This document shows positions 17,210 through 26,663 of a stretch of DNA of 64,000 bases, one piece after another. The stretch is from DATLED01 sp035525495 (GTDB lineage Bacteria; Actinomycetota; Acidimicrobiia; Acidimicrobiales; CADCTF01): NCBI GenBank assembly GCA_035525495.1, contig DATLED010000098.1, positions 3,150 to 67,149 on the forward strand, in the 5' to 3' direction. The translations under genes and the position numbers were made by a program. Numbering within the stretch: the first letter of the stretch is position 1; each line of letters starts with the position of its first letter. The notes beneath the pieces are model-generated. The model made no database searches, had not been told where the DNA came from, and worked only from the letters and a program-made list of their open reading frames with translations.

Positions 17210-17796
17210 CGGGCGACGCCGATCATGTGGTCGCGTGTGACGAGTGTAACGAGGTCCTCCTCCGACCAGTCGTCGCCGCCAGGCGGCGGTTGCGGCAGCA
17301 CCAGGTAGCGGGCTTCAGCGCTCGAGTCCCACACCTGGATGCGGACGTCGTCGGGGACCTCGCATCCCATCTCCGCCAGCACGGCCCGCGGCTCGCGCAC
17401 GACGCGGGACCGGTACGGCGCGCTCTTGTACCAGTCCGGCGGCAGCCCGAGGACGGGCCACGGGTAGCAGCTGCACAAGGTGCAGACGACGACGTTGTGG
17501 ACGTCGTCGGTGTTCTCGACCACAACGAGGTGCCCGCCCTCCGGACCGCCGAACCCGAGCTCGGCGATGGCCGCCGTCCCGTCCGCGAGCAACCGCTGCT
17601 TGTACGCCGGGTCCGTCCACGCCTTGGCCACGACCTTGGCGCCGTTGAGCGGACCGATGTCCTCCTCGTAGCGGCGGATGAACTCATCGATGGCGTCCTT
17701 CGACACGTAGCCGGCCTCGACGAGAAGGTCTTCGATGGCGGCCACGCGGGCCTCGATCGGCGACACCTCTTGCGGATGATGATGGTCGTCGCTCAC
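17206..17796 (-). CDS. Nitrile hydratase alpha subunit, cobalt type
   Basis: 196 residues. The metal-binding claw is VVCTLCSCYPWPVLG. Threonine in the CTLCSC motif is the mark of cobalt enzymes, where iron enzymes have serine. The two cysteines following it are those oxidised to sulfinic and sulfenic acid. Upstream is EARVAAIEDLLVEAGYVSK, downstream is PPDWYKSAPYRSRVVREPRA, both typical. The enzyme hydrates nitriles to amides. The GTG at 17796 overlaps the beta-subunit stop. No amidase is seen nearby. Confidence 0.95.
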   Translation of the reverse strand: MSDDHHHPQEVSPIEARVAAIEDLLVEAGYVSKDAIDEFIRRYEEDIGPLNGAKVVAKAWTDPAYKQRLLADGTAAIAELGFGGPEGGHLVVVENTDDVHNVVVCTLCSCYPWPVLGLPPDWYKSAPYRSRVVREPRAVLAEMGCEVPDDVRIQVWDSSAEARYLVLPQPPPGGDDWSEEDLVTLVTRDHMIGVAR

Positions 17797-18416
17797 ACGC
17801 GCTCCGGCTCCAGGTAGCTCGCCCACAGGTCGACATGGACGGCGTCGGCGGACGGCGTGCCCCACAGGTCGGCGACCCCGAAGCGGACGCAGCACGTCGG
17901 CTCGATCCGGCGCTCCTCCGAGTGGGCCTCGAGGTCTGGCAGCGACGCGGACGGACCGAGCCGCACCACCGTCCCGGCCTTGCCGCGCACGTACTGCGGA
18001 CAGCGCGTGTGCCCGCGCGGATGCCACGTCCGCACCCGCACGCGGTCACCGACCTCGGGGAAGAACGTCGCCGGCGGTGGCGCCTCGCCCCCGATCGTCG
18101 CCTCGGGCCGCGAAAGCGGCACCGGTCCGCCAACACGCCGCTCGAGCTCGTCGACCTCGACCTTGCCCGTCTCCACGAGTCGAGTCGCCACCCCGGTGAC
18201 CCAGTGCTCGTAGTAGCGCGACGTCAGGTAATGCACCGGGTCCATGCGCTCGATGCCGTGGCGGAACTGCCCGCCGTTGCTGAGCCCCATCACGAAGGTG
18301 CCCATCGTGAGGCCCCACGCCCGGCGCTCCCACTCGTGGTGGAACACCGGCTCCGACCTCTCCGCCATCACCGGACCGAAGCCCTCCCGTCCGCCGAGGT
18401 CGTGGATCCCGTCCAT
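17793..18416 (-). CDS. Nitrile hydratase beta subunit
   Basis: 207 residues with the family start MDGIHDLGGREGFGPV, then FHHEWERRAWGLTMG and YYEHWVTGVATRLVE. The C-terminal barrel has VGDRVRVRTWHPRGHTRCPQ, YVRGKAGTVV and HVDLWASYLEP. It forms the alpha-beta heterodimer whose interface holds the active-site metal. It is the first gene of a three-gene operon and starts 24 bases downstream of the ftsB stop, so it may be read through from the eno-ftsB unit. Confidence 0.95.
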   Translation of the reverse strand: MDGIHDLGGREGFGPVMAERSEPVFHHEWERRAWGLTMGTFVMGLSNGGQFRHGIERMDPVHYLTSRYYEHWVTGVATRLVETGKVEVDELERRVGGPVPLSRPEATIGGEAPPPATFFPEVGDRVRVRTWHPRGHTRCPQYVRGKAGTVVRLGPSASLPDLEAHSEERRIEPTCCVRFGVADLWGTPSADAVHVDLWASYLEPERV

Positions 18417-18440
18417 CTCAGTCCCATCCTGCTCTGCGCA

Positions 18441-18830
18441 CTAGTCCCAGAAGGTGAGGGCGTCCGTCGCCCGCTGCCACCACGAGGGCTCGGGCGGTTC
18501 GAGACGGACCGGCGGCGGCGCAGGAGTCGTCGTCTCGGGTTGCGGGTCGGCGGGTCCCGGCAGGATGGCGTAGGCCTCCTCGCCGGGACGCACGAGGTTG
18601 TACTGCTCGCGCGCCAAGCGCTCGATCTCGGCGTCGGTGTGCAGCCGGTCGACCTTGGCCGCCAGCTTGGAGTTCTCCGCGGACAGCACCGCCACCTTGG
18701 TCTCCTCGGCAGCGATGGCGTCGCGCTGGTGGAGGTACGTCCGTGTCGGGAACACCCCCGCGACGAGGAAGACCACGAGGATGGCGCCGCCCACCAGGGG
18801 CCACAGGAGGCGACGCACGATGACCAGCAT
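18441..18830 (-). CDS. ftsB: FtsB/DivIC-type septum formation initiator
   Basis: 129 residues. It has one N-terminal transmembrane helix (LLWPLVGGAILVVFLVAGVF), a coiled coil of about 40 residues (EETKVAVLSAENSKLAAKV), the conserved LAREQYNLVRPGEEAYAIL and a Pro/Thr-rich tail ending in a Trp motif. It should be part of the FtsQLB-like divisome complex. Position directly after eno is conserved in actinobacteria. The ATG at 18830 overlaps the enolase TGA by one base. A TTG at 18833 is an alternative. Confidence 0.92.
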   Translation of the reverse strand: MLVIVRRLLWPLVGGAILVVFLVAGVFPTRTYLHQRDAIAAEETKVAVLSAENSKLAAKVDRLHTDAEIERLAREQYNLVRPGEEAYAILPGPADPQPETTTPAPPPVRLEPPEPSWWQRATDALTFWD

Positions 18831-20128
18831 CAAGACCCGCCGCGACCCTTCCGTCCGGCCAGCGCGGCACCGCCCCAGAACTCGGCCGACTCGCCGAGGT
18901 CGTACTCGATGCGCAGGAGCTGGTTGTACTTGGCGACGCGGTCCGAACGCGCGGGCGCGCCGGTCTTGATCTGCCCGCAGTTGGTCGCCACCGCGAGGTC
19001 GGCGATCGTCGTGTCCTCGGTCTCGCCGGAGCGGTGCGACATCACCGACGCGTACGACGAACGGGCGGCGAGGCCGACGGTGTCGAGCGTCTCGGTGAGC
19101 GACCCGATCTGGTTGACCTTGACGAGGATGGCGTTGGCGACATCGGAGTCGATCCCGCGCTGCAGGCGCTCGACGTTGGTGACGAACAGGTCGTCACCGA
19201 CCAGCTGCACGCGGTCGCCCAGCGAACGGGTCAGCGCCGCCCACCCGTCCCAGTCCTCTTCGGCCATGCCATCCTCGATCGAGACGATGGGATACCGATC
19301 GCACAGGTCGACCCAGTACGCCGCCATGTCCTCGGCGCTCAGGGTGCGGTTCTCGCCGGCAAGCACGTACGCACCGTTCTCGTAGATCTCGCTGACCGCC
19401 GGATCGAGGGCGATGGCGATCTCGTCGCCGGGCGTCCGTCCCGCCTTCTCGATGGCTTCCACGAGCACCTTGACCGCTTCCTCGTTGGAGGCCAGGTTCG
19501 GTGCGAACCCACCCTCGTCGCCGACGGCCGTCGACAGGCCGCGGTCGTGGAGGATGCCCTTCAGCACGTGGTACGTCTCGACGCCCCACTGCAAGGCCTC
19601 GCGGAAGCTGACGGCACCGACGGGCATGAGCATGAACTCCTGGAAGTCCACGTTGTTGTCGGCGTGGGCACCGCCGTTGACCACGTTGAGCATCGGCACG
19701 GGCAGGACATGGGCGTTGACGCCACCGACGTATCGGTACAGCGGCATCTCGAGCTCGTCGGCCGCCGCCTTGGCCACCGCGAGGCTGACGCCGAGGATGG
19801 CGTTGGCGCCGAGTCGACCCTTGTTGGACGTGCCGTCGGCGGCGAGCATCTCGGCGTCGACGTTGCGCTGGTCGAGGGCCTCCAGGCCGAGGAGGCAGTC
19901 GAGGAGCTCTCCGTTGACGTGGTCGACGGCCTGCTGCACGCCCTTGCCGGCAAAGCGCCCCGGATCACCGTCGCGCAGCTCGACGGCTTCGAACCGGCCG
20001 GTCGACGCGCCGGACGGGACGATCGCCCGTCCCTTGGCGCCGGACGCGAGGAAGACCTCGACCTCGACCGTGGGGTTCCCACGCGAGTCCAGGACTTCCC
20101 GTCCGATGACGTGCTCGATCTCCGACAT
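18830..20128 (-). CDS. eno: Enolase
   Basis: 432 residues, full length. It catalyses 2-phosphoglycerate to phosphoenolpyruvate in glycolysis. Signature segments are EVLDSRGNPTVEVEV, VPSGASTGRFEAVELRDGD, the Glu-containing VGDEGGFAPNL, metal ligands in ALDPAVSE and SIEDGMAEEDWDGW, the catalytic lysine in LVKVNQIGSLTETL and SHRSGETED. AGGAG lies 12 bases upstream of the ATG, so this gene has a normal leader, in contrast to many neighbours. Confidence 0.98.
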   Translation of the reverse strand: MSEIEHVIGREVLDSRGNPTVEVEVFLASGAKGRAIVPSGASTGRFEAVELRDGDPGRFAGKGVQQAVDHVNGELLDCLLGLEALDQRNVDAEMLAADGTSNKGRLGANAILGVSLAVAKAAADELEMPLYRYVGGVNAHVLPVPMLNVVNGGAHADNNVDFQEFMLMPVGAVSFREALQWGVETYHVLKGILHDRGLSTAVGDEGGFAPNLASNEEAVKVLVEAIEKAGRTPGDEIAIALDPAVSEIYENGAYVLAGENRTLSAEDMAAYWVDLCDRYPIVSIEDGMAEEDWDGWAALTRSLGDRVQLVGDDLFVTNVERLQRGIDSDVANAILVKVNQIGSLTETLDTVGLAARSSYASVMSHRSGETEDTTIADLAVATNCGQIKTGAPARSDRVAKYNQLLRIEYDLGESAEFWGGAALAGRKGRGGS

Positions 20129-20177
20129 GTGAGGTGTGGCTCCTGTTGCTGGTGTGGAAACGGTACAGGGTGCTACG

Positions 20178-20576
20178 TCAGGCGTCGTCGACCATCGACG
20201 TCATGAGGTAGCCGCCCGTCGCCGCGCCGCCTGCGGCCATCGACAGGAGGGCGAACCGCTTCCGCTTCGGGAGGTGCCGGTAGGCGAGCAGGGTGGCGAC
20301 GGCGTCGAAGGCGTCGGCGGCCGCGCCGTAGGACATCCAGGGACGGACGCCCGCGGACGCACCGGACCCGCCCTCCTGTTGCAGCGCCGCCAGCGTGCCC
20401 GCACCGATGATGGCGTCGCGGGCACCCACGAGGCGGCTGAAGAACATCACGGCCGGCGACCCAGCCGCCGTCGCGCCCCACAACCCCTTGGCCATCCGTC
20501 GCGGGAACAGCAGCAACAACAACCCGATGCCGACCCGACCGCCGGCGTAGTACCTGGCCATCTGACGCTCGTCCAT
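20178..20576 (-). CDS. Small membrane protein of unknown function
   Basis: 132 residues starting MDERQMARYYAGGRVGIGLL. Hydrophobic stretches near residues 12-25, 40-65, 80-92 and 105-125 suggest three or four membrane helices. Basic segments FPRRMAKGL and HLPKRKRF lie between them. I do not recognise the family beyond a general resemblance to small actinobacterial DUF4267-like proteins. It has its own promoter: TAGCCT ends 7 bases before the ATG, and its TAG is the mazG stop codon. Confidence 0.7.
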   Translation of the reverse strand: MDERQMARYYAGGRVGIGLLLLLFPRRMAKGLWGATAAGSPAVMFFSRLVGARDAIIGAGTLAALQQEGGSGASAGVRPWMSYGAAADAFDAVATLLAYRHLPKRKRFALLSMAAGGAATGGYLMTSMVDDA

Positions 20577-20586
20577 GGCCGGGAGG

Positions 20587-22032
20587 CTACGGCGTGTCGT
20601 CGCGCAGCTGTGCCTTGGCCTGCTCCCACAGGTCGTCGACCAAGGACTCCTCGGCGGACGCGAGGTCGAGGCCTCGCGCCTCAGCCGCCTGCTCGACGAG
20701 CTCGAAGCGCCGGCGGAACTTGGTGGCGGCGCCCCGCAGCGCGCCTTCGGGATCGTGGCCGAGGTGGCGGGCGACGTTGACCACGGAGAACAGGACGTCG
20801 CCGAGCTCGTCCGCCGACGGGTCGGCCTCGAGCTCGGCCAGCTCCTCGCGCACCTTGTCGAACACGGGAGCCAGCACCCGCCAATCGAACCCCACGGCCG
20901 CCGCCCGCTTCGACAGCTTCGCCGCGTACGACAGTGCTGGCAGCGAGCCGGGGATGCCGTCGAGCGCGCTCGCCGCCCGCTCGGGCTTCGAGCCGTCTTC
21001 CCGTTCCTGGCGCTTGATCTGCTCCCAGTTGCGATGGACCTCGTCGGCGTCCGCCACCGACACGTCGCCGAACACGTGCGGGTGGCGGCGCACCATCTTC
21101 TCGCTGATGCCACGGGCGACGTCGGCGAGCGTGAAGTCGCCGGCCTGCGCGGCGATGGCGGCGTGCAGCACGACCTGCAGGAGCAGGTCGCCGAGCTCCT
21201 CCTCGAGGTGATCGACCGACCCCTCGTGAATCGCATCGACGACCTCGTACGCTTCTTCCAGAACGTACTTGGTCAACGACGCATGCGTCTGCTCCCGATC
21301 CCAGGGGCACTCCTCCCGCAACCGCTGCACGACCTGGGCGAAGGCGACGAGCTCCGCGGCCACGGGCGCCGCCAGCGACGGGATCCAGAGCGACGTCAGG
21401 TGATCGGGTTCGACGACGCGATCGAGGTCGTGCCAGGCAACGGTCGTCACGGACTCGTCCTGCAGCCCGAGCCGCTGCAGCACCACGACGGACGCCGGCT
21501 CGTGATCCTCGAAGGCCAGCTTGATCTCGGACAGCACCGCGCGCGAGTCGCACTGGCCGACGAGCAGCGGTCCCCGCTCCCCCGCCGCTTCGACCGCGAA
21601 GCGGTGTCCGTCGACGATGCGCACGCCGGACGCGAACGGGTCGACGCCGAGGCGCACCCACGCGAGGTCGAGGAACGACAGTGCGGGCACGACGTCGACA
21701 TCCACCCGCCCGTCGGCCACCAACAGCTGCACCGACCGTTCGGCGACGGCCGGCGACCCGGGCACGGCGTAGAGCACGTCGCCGGGCGCCGAGGAGGCCT
21801 CCGCCACGAGCCGCTCGACGATCGTGGCGTACACCTCGTCCATCGACGCCGACGACTCGTAGACGTGGTCGAAGGAGACCGCCGGCTCGACGACGCCGGC
21901 GGAGGGATGGCGGCTGGTCCGGACGAACCGCCTCGAACTGCGGGCGATGGCGTCGAGGGCCGCCGCGGTGACGAGCTCGGGGCCGCCGGGACCGAGGCCG
22001 ACGACGACCACCCGCCCCCGCGACGAGGTCAC
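20587..22032 (-). CDS. mazG: MazG nucleotide pyrophosphohydrolase fused to a tetrapyrrole methylase-like domain
   Basis: 481 residues of the YabN type. Residues 1-~215 are a TP-methylase-like domain (VVVVGLGPGGPELVTAAALD, then VLYAVPGSPAVAERSVQLL). The rest is a two-lobed MazG (RLREECPWDREQTHASL, EEAYEVVDAI, EELGDLLLQVVLHA, and a second set EELAELEADPSADELGDVLF). MazG hydrolyses NTPs, cleaning abnormal nucleotides and modulating ppGpp. The GTG at 22032 overlaps the upstream lipoprotein stop as GTGA. In mycobacteria mazG also sits between mfd and eno. Confidence 0.93.
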   Translation of the reverse strand: MTSSRGRVVVVGLGPGGPELVTAAALDAIARSSRRFVRTSRHPSAGVVEPAVSFDHVYESSASMDEVYATIVERLVAEASSAPGDVLYAVPGSPAVAERSVQLLVADGRVDVDVVPALSFLDLAWVRLGVDPFASGVRIVDGHRFAVEAAGERGPLLVGQCDSRAVLSEIKLAFEDHEPASVVVLQRLGLQDESVTTVAWHDLDRVVEPDHLTSLWIPSLAAPVAAELVAFAQVVQRLREECPWDREQTHASLTKYVLEEAYEVVDAIHEGSVDHLEEELGDLLLQVVLHAAIAAQAGDFTLADVARGISEKMVRRHPHVFGDVSVADADEVHRNWEQIKRQEREDGSKPERAASALDGIPGSLPALSYAAKLSKRAAAVGFDWRVLAPVFDKVREELAELEADPSADELGDVLFSVVNVARHLGHDPEGALRGAATKFRRRFELVEQAAEARGLDLASAEESLVDDLWEQAKAQLRDDTP

Positions 22033-23117
22033 GGGCCGAACGGCTGTTGCGGCGGCGGGGCGCCGCCGGGGACGGTCGTCGTCGGCGCGCCCGGCGGGAT
22101 GATGCCCGGCGACTGCCCGTCCTTGGAGAACCTGCCGTAGCGCGGGTTCACCGAGATCTTCGCCTTGGCCAGCGCGTCCCGGAGAAAATCGGTGAACGCG
22201 GCCTGGCTGTCGGATTGCAGCTGCTGCTGGATGGCCGGTGTGGCCTCCTCGAGCGACTGCGGCTTCCGGTCGGTCACCTTGATGAGGTGGACGCCGAACT
22301 GCGTCTTGACCGGAGCGCTGATCTCCCCCACCTGCAGGGCGTCCATCGCGTTCTCGAACTCCGCGACGAACCGGCCGGGCCCGCCGCACTCGAGGTCGCC
22401 GCCCTGGTCCTTGTTGCTGTTGTCGACCGAGCGCGCCGCCGCCATCACCGAGAAGTCGGCTCCGCCCGCGAGCTCGGCGCGCGCCGCCGTCGCCGTCGGC
22501 GTCAACTCGTCGGCCTTGCCGGCCGTCGCTTCCTGGTCGATCTGGCCGGAGGCGTCGGTGACCGCGAAGAGGATGTGACTCACGCAGGTCTGCGCGAACT
22601 GTTGCGGGTTGGCGTCGTAGAAGGCCTTGATCGACGCCTCCGTCACCTCGTCGCCGCCGAACGAGCCCTGCAGCTTCGTCACCTCGGCGTTCCGGCGCTT
22701 CAGCGTCTGCTGGTACGCCCGCGGGAACTTGTCGAAGATCGGCTTTCCGCCGACACTCCCGACGACCGTGTCCTCCGCGCGGGCGATGTCGGCGGACGAC
22801 ACCGAGAGCTTCTTGCGGACGACCTCCTCGTGGACGAGGAGGAGGAAGATCTGGCGGGTGAGGACGCGTCCGACGAAGTCGTTGCTCAACGTGCCCTTGC
22901 CCTTGCCCGTGACGGCGAAACCACCCTGCTCGACGCTCTGGACATAGGCCGTGTTGTGCTGGATCGCTTCGAGCTCGTCGTCGAGTGTCGACTGGCTGAT
23001 GTCCGTGCCGTTGATCGTCGCCGCCGCCGGCCGGATGGTGTTGCCGCAAGCGGAGGTGCCGAGTCCCAGTACGAGGACGAGCGCGAAAAAGACCGAGAGG
23101 AGGGGAAGGCGTCTCAC
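22029..23117 (-). CDS. Parvulin-type peptidyl-prolyl isomerase lipoprotein (SurA/PrsA-like)
   Basis: 362 residues. A signal peptide (LLSVFFALVLVLGLGTSACG) ends at a lipoprotein-like cysteine, though the lipobox is not perfect. A SurA-N-like region follows (ATINGTDISQSTLDDELEAI). The parvulin domain contains CVSHILFAV, GADFSVMAAARSVD, GGDLECGGPGRFV and FGVHLIKVTDR. The Pro-rich tail probably lies outside the membrane. It should fold secreted or wall proteins. It begins with GTG at 23117, with TAAGCT 9 bases upstream. Confidence 0.9.
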   Translation of the reverse strand: MRRLPLLSVFFALVLVLGLGTSACGNTIRPAAATINGTDISQSTLDDELEAIQHNTAYVQSVEQGGFAVTGKGKGTLSNDFVGRVLTRQIFLLLVHEEVVRKKLSVSSADIARAEDTVVGSVGGKPIFDKFPRAYQQTLKRRNAEVTKLQGSFGGDEVTEASIKAFYDANPQQFAQTCVSHILFAVTDASGQIDQEATAGKADELTPTATAARAELAGGADFSVMAAARSVDNSNKDQGGDLECGGPGRFVAEFENAMDALQVGEISAPVKTQFGVHLIKVTDRKPQSLEEATPAIQQQLQSDSQAAFTDFLRDALAKAKISVNPRYGRFSKDGQSPGIIPPGAPTTTVPGGAPPPQQPFGP

Positions 23118-23139
23118 CGGCGGAGGAGCTTACGGCGGC

Positions 23140-23222
23140 GTCGGGAGCGCGGCGACGCAGAGCGAGGCCAACGTCACGGCCGTGTCGGGAGCGCCAGCGA
23201 CGCAGAGCGAAGCCAAGGTCAC
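23140..23222. repeat. Imperfect 38-base direct repeat between mfd and the PPIase gene
   Basis: Two copies starting GTCGGGAGCG lie at 23140-23177 and 23184-23222. They share GCGACGCAGAGCGA and CCAA-GTCAC, differing by a few substitutions and one inserted base. The second copy covers the mfd stop codon, so the repeat extends just into the gene end. Confidence 0.85.
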
Positions 23223-26200
23223 ACGACCTCATCGGGGACGATGGATTGGAGGAACGCCCGGACGTGCTCGGCCGCCTGCGCGCCCCGCGGGAGGGGCATG
23301 ACGATCTGGCCGAGGTCCTCCTTGTAGACGGCCTTCGGATAGAGGCGCTGGATGCGGATCGTCTGGCTGGCCTTCAACGACAGGGGCGCCAGCCGGATGA
23401 CGTCTCGCGCGACCGCCACTTCTCGCACGCCCGTGCGGGCGCACTCGGCCCGCAGGTGGGCGACCTCGAGCAGCGACCGGGCCGGCTCGGGCACCGGGCC
23501 GTATCGGTCGAGCCACTCGTTCTCGATGTCGTCGACCTCCTGGTGGGTCGTGACCGCGGCGAGCCGCCGATAGGCCTCGAGCCGCAGCTCCTCCTTGGAC
23601 ACGTAGTCCGGGGGCAGGTTGGCGTGCATCGGGAGGTCGAGCTTGATCTCCGCCGGCTCCCGCACCTCTTCGCCCTTGAGCTCGGCCACGGCCTCGCTGA
23701 CCATCTGGACGTAGAGGTCGTAGCCGACCGCCGCGATGTGGCCGGACTGGCTCTCGCCGAGCAGGTTGCCGGCGCCGCGGATCTCGAGGTCGCGCATAGC
23801 GATCTTGAATCCCGACCCGAGCTCGGTGTGCTCGCCGATCGTCTTGAGCCGCTCGTACGCCTCCTCCGACAGTGACCGCTCGGGGGGGAAGAAGAGGTAC
23901 GCGTAGGCCCGCTGCCCGGCGCGCCCGACCCGTCCTCGGAGCTGGTGCAGCTGGCCGAGCCCCATCAGATCGGCGCGGTCGACGACCAACGTGTTGACCG
24001 TCGGCATGTCGATGCCGGACTCGATGATCGTCGTGCAGACCAACACGTCGTACTGGCCCTCCCAGAAGTCGAGGACGACCTTCTCGAGCGACCCCTCGTC
24101 CATCTGACCGTGGGCGATGGCGATGCGAGCCTCGGGCACGAGCTCCTTCAACCGGTACGACACCGCCTCGATGTCGCGCACGCGGTTGTGCACGAAGAAG
24201 ACCTGGCCCTCGCGCAACAGCTCGCGGCGGATCGACTCGCCGACGGCCCGTTCGTCGTACTCGCCGACGTAGGTGAGGATCGGCTGGCGCTCCGCCGGTG
24301 GCGTGTTCAGCAGCGTGAGGTCCCGGATGCCGGTCAGTGACATCTCCAACGTGCGCGGGATCGGGGTGGCGCTCAGGGTCAGCACGTCGACGTTGGTCTT
24401 CAGCTGCTTGATCGCTTCCTTGTGGGTGACGCCGAAGCGCTGCTCCTCGTCGACGACGAGCAGTCCGAGGTCCTTGAAGTCGAGGTCCTTGCCAAGGAGG
24501 CGATGGGTGGCGATGACGACGTCGACGGTGCCCTCCTTGATGCCGGCGATGACCTTGTTCGCCTGGCCGGTCGTGAGGAACCGGCTGAGCATCTCCACGC
24601 GGATCGGGTAGCCGGCGAAGCGCTCGGAGAACGTCTGGTAGTGCTGGCTCGCCAGCAACGTCGTCGGCACGAGGATCGCCGCCTGCTTGCCGTCCTGGAC
24701 CGCCTTGAACACGGCGCGGATGGCCACCTCGGTCTTGCCGAAGCCGACGTCGCCGCACACCAGTCGGTCCATCGGCGAGGTGCCCTCCATGTCCTCCTTG
24801 ACCTCTTCGATGGCCTTCACCTGGTCGGGCGTCTCCTGGTACGGGAACGACTCCTCCATCTCCCGCTGCCACGGCGTGTCCTGCGCGAAGGCGTGGCCGA
24901 CGCTGGTGACACGGCGCCGGTAGAGCACCACGAGCTCCTGGGCGATCCGGCGGACCTCGCTGCGGACCCGGGCCTTCGTCTTCTGCCAGTCGCTGCCGCC
25001 GAGCTTCGACAGCGACGGGTTCTCGCCTCCGGTGTAGTGGCGGACGGCGTCGATCTGATCCGACGGGACGTAGAGCTTGTCGTTGCCCCGGTACTCGATC
25101 AGCAGGTAGTCGCGCTCGACGCCGCCGATGGCCCGCTTCACCATGCCGCCGTAGCGCCCGACGCCATGCTGGTGGTGGACGACGTGGTCGCCCTTCTTCA
25201 GGTCGTCGAAGAAGCCCTCGCTGCCGCGGCGGGAGCGCGGACGGGCCCGGCGGTGAGCCCGGCGCCGCCCGGTGACATCGCTCTCGGCGAGCACGGCCAG
25301 CTTGAGGCTCGGGAGGACGAAGCCCCGCTCGAGGGGCTGCACGATCACCCGCGCGCCGGGTTGGGACACGTCGCTGGTGCCGTTCTCGTCGAAGGGGACG
25401 GTCAGGCCGGCGTCGTTGAGACTCGAGGTGACGCGGGCACCGGTCCCCTTGCCCTCGGCGCACACCACCACGCGGTAGCCGTCGGCGGTGAGCTCGCTGA
25501 GCTGCTTGACGAGGCGGGTGCCGTCGCCGACGACCGGGTCCCATCCGGTGGCGTGGATGCTCGTCGTCCCGGGGGACTCGGGCGCGCTGCCCATCGTCCA
25601 CGCCGGCGCGTCGGTGTGGCTGAGCAGACGGTCGAACGGGAGATGGAGGCGGGGGAACTCGCGATCGGCGGCGACGCCCCACGTCGTGGCGAGCGACGCG
25701 GCGAGGCTGGCCTCCTCGTCGAGGAGCTCGCCGGCGCGGTCGCGCATGCGGCGCGGCTCGAGGAGGACGACCTGCGCGTGCTTCGGGACGAGGTCGAGGA
25801 GGACGTGCTCTTCGGCGGTGAGCCACGGCAGCCACGACTCCATGCCCTCGAACGTCTGGCCCTCGGCGAGGCGCTCCCACTGCTCGCGTCCCCACGGCTC
25901 GCGGGCGATGAGGCCGCGGGCCCGGTCACGCACCTCCTCGGTCGACAGCAGCTCGCGAGAGCCGAAGATCTCGGCGCAATCGACGTCGTTGGTCGTGCGC
26001 TGGTCGGCGACGGCGAACTCGGTGAGGCGGTCGACCTCGTCGCCCCAGAGGTCGATGCGGACCGGCGTGTCCGCGGTGCTCGGGAACACGTCGACGATGG
26101 ATCCACGCACCGCCACCTCGCCGCGGTGCTCGACCTGGTACTCCCGCCGATAGCCGTTGGTGACGAGCCGCTCGACGAGCCCGGTCGGGTCGATTCGGTC

Positions 26201-26632
26201 ACCCGGCCGGATGGTGACGGGCTCGACGTCCTCGACGTGGGGGCCGAGGCGCTGCACGACCGCCCGGACCGGAGCCACGAGGACGCGGGGCATGCGCTCG
26301 GCGTCCCGCAGCCGCCACATCACCCGGAGGCGGCGTCCCATGGTCTCCACGCTCGGGCTGACCCGCTCGAAAGGGAGCGTCTCCCAGGCCGGGAACACGT
26401 CCACCTCGTCCTCGCCGAGGAACGCCCGGAGGTCGTTGGCGAGGTGCTCGGCGTCGGTGCTCGTGGGCACGGCGACGACGAACGGGTGGCGCTGCGAAAG
26501 GCTCGCCAGGCCCGCCAGGACGAAGGCGCGCGCGGCATCGGGAACGGCAACGAGGCCGCTGCTCGAGCCGAGGATGTTCGAGATCGCGGGGTCGTTCCTC
26601 AGCAGCGGCGGCAGGCTGGCGAGCTGGGTCAT
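23219..26632 (-). CDS. mfd: Transcription-repair coupling factor
   Basis: 1137 residues, full length. N-terminal UvrB-homology modules include RVLVAPVRAVVQRLGP, followed by the RNA-polymerase-interacting domain (VHHQHGVGRYGGMVKR). The translocase has Walker A RLVCGDVGFGKTEVAIRA, DEEQRFGVTHKEAIK, SATPIPRTLEMSLTGIRD and a TRG-like region with LHQLRGRVGRAGQRAYAYL. It displaces stalled RNA polymerase and recruits UvrA. The ATG at 26632 lies 11 bases after a TAGCCT -10 box. Confidence 0.97.
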   Translation of the reverse strand: MTQLASLPPLLRNDPAISNILGSSSGLVAVPDAARAFVLAGLASLSQRHPFVVAVPTSTDAEHLANDLRAFLGEDEVDVFPAWETLPFERVSPSVETMGRRLRVMWRLRDAERMPRVLVAPVRAVVQRLGPHVEDVEPVTIRPGDRIDPTGLVERLVTNGYRREYQVEHRGEVAVRGSIVDVFPSTADTPVRIDLWGDEVDRLTEFAVADQRTTNDVDCAEIFGSRELLSTEEVRDRARGLIAREPWGREQWERLAEGQTFEGMESWLPWLTAEEHVLLDLVPKHAQVVLLEPRRMRDRAGELLDEEASLAASLATTWGVAADREFPRLHLPFDRLLSHTDAPAWTMGSAPESPGTTSIHATGWDPVVGDGTRLVKQLSELTADGYRVVVCAEGKGTGARVTSSLNDAGLTVPFDENGTSDVSQPGARVIVQPLERGFVLPSLKLAVLAESDVTGRRRAHRRARPRSRRGSEGFFDDLKKGDHVVHHQHGVGRYGGMVKRAIGGVERDYLLIEYRGNDKLYVPSDQIDAVRHYTGGENPSLSKLGGSDWQKTKARVRSEVRRIAQELVVLYRRRVTSVGHAFAQDTPWQREMEESFPYQETPDQVKAIEEVKEDMEGTSPMDRLVCGDVGFGKTEVAIRAVFKAVQDGKQAAILVPTTLLASQHYQTFSERFAGYPIRVEMLSRFLTTGQANKVIAGIKEGTVDVVIATHRLLGKDLDFKDLGLLVVDEEQRFGVTHKEAIKQLKTNVDVLTLSATPIPRTLEMSLTGIRDLTLLNTPPAERQPILTYVGEYDERAVGESIRRELLREGQVFFVHNRVRDIEAVSYRLKELVPEARIAIAHGQMDEGSLEKVVLDFWEGQYDVLVCTTIIESGIDMPTVNTLVVDRADLMGLGQLHQLRGRVGRAGQRAYAYLFFPPERSLSEEAYERLKTIGEHTELGSGFKIAMRDLEIRGAGNLLGESQSGHIAAVGYDLYVQMVSEAVAELKGEEVREPAEIKLDLPMHANLPPDYVSKEELRLEAYRRLAAVTTHQEVDDIENEWLDRYGPVPEPARSLLEVAHLRAECARTGVREVAVARDVIRLAPLSLKASQTIRIQRLYPKAVYKEDLGQIVMPLPRGAQAAEHVRAFLQSIVPDEVV

Positions 26633-26663
26633 GGGGACCCGCCAGGCTACCGGCGCCCCCGGA

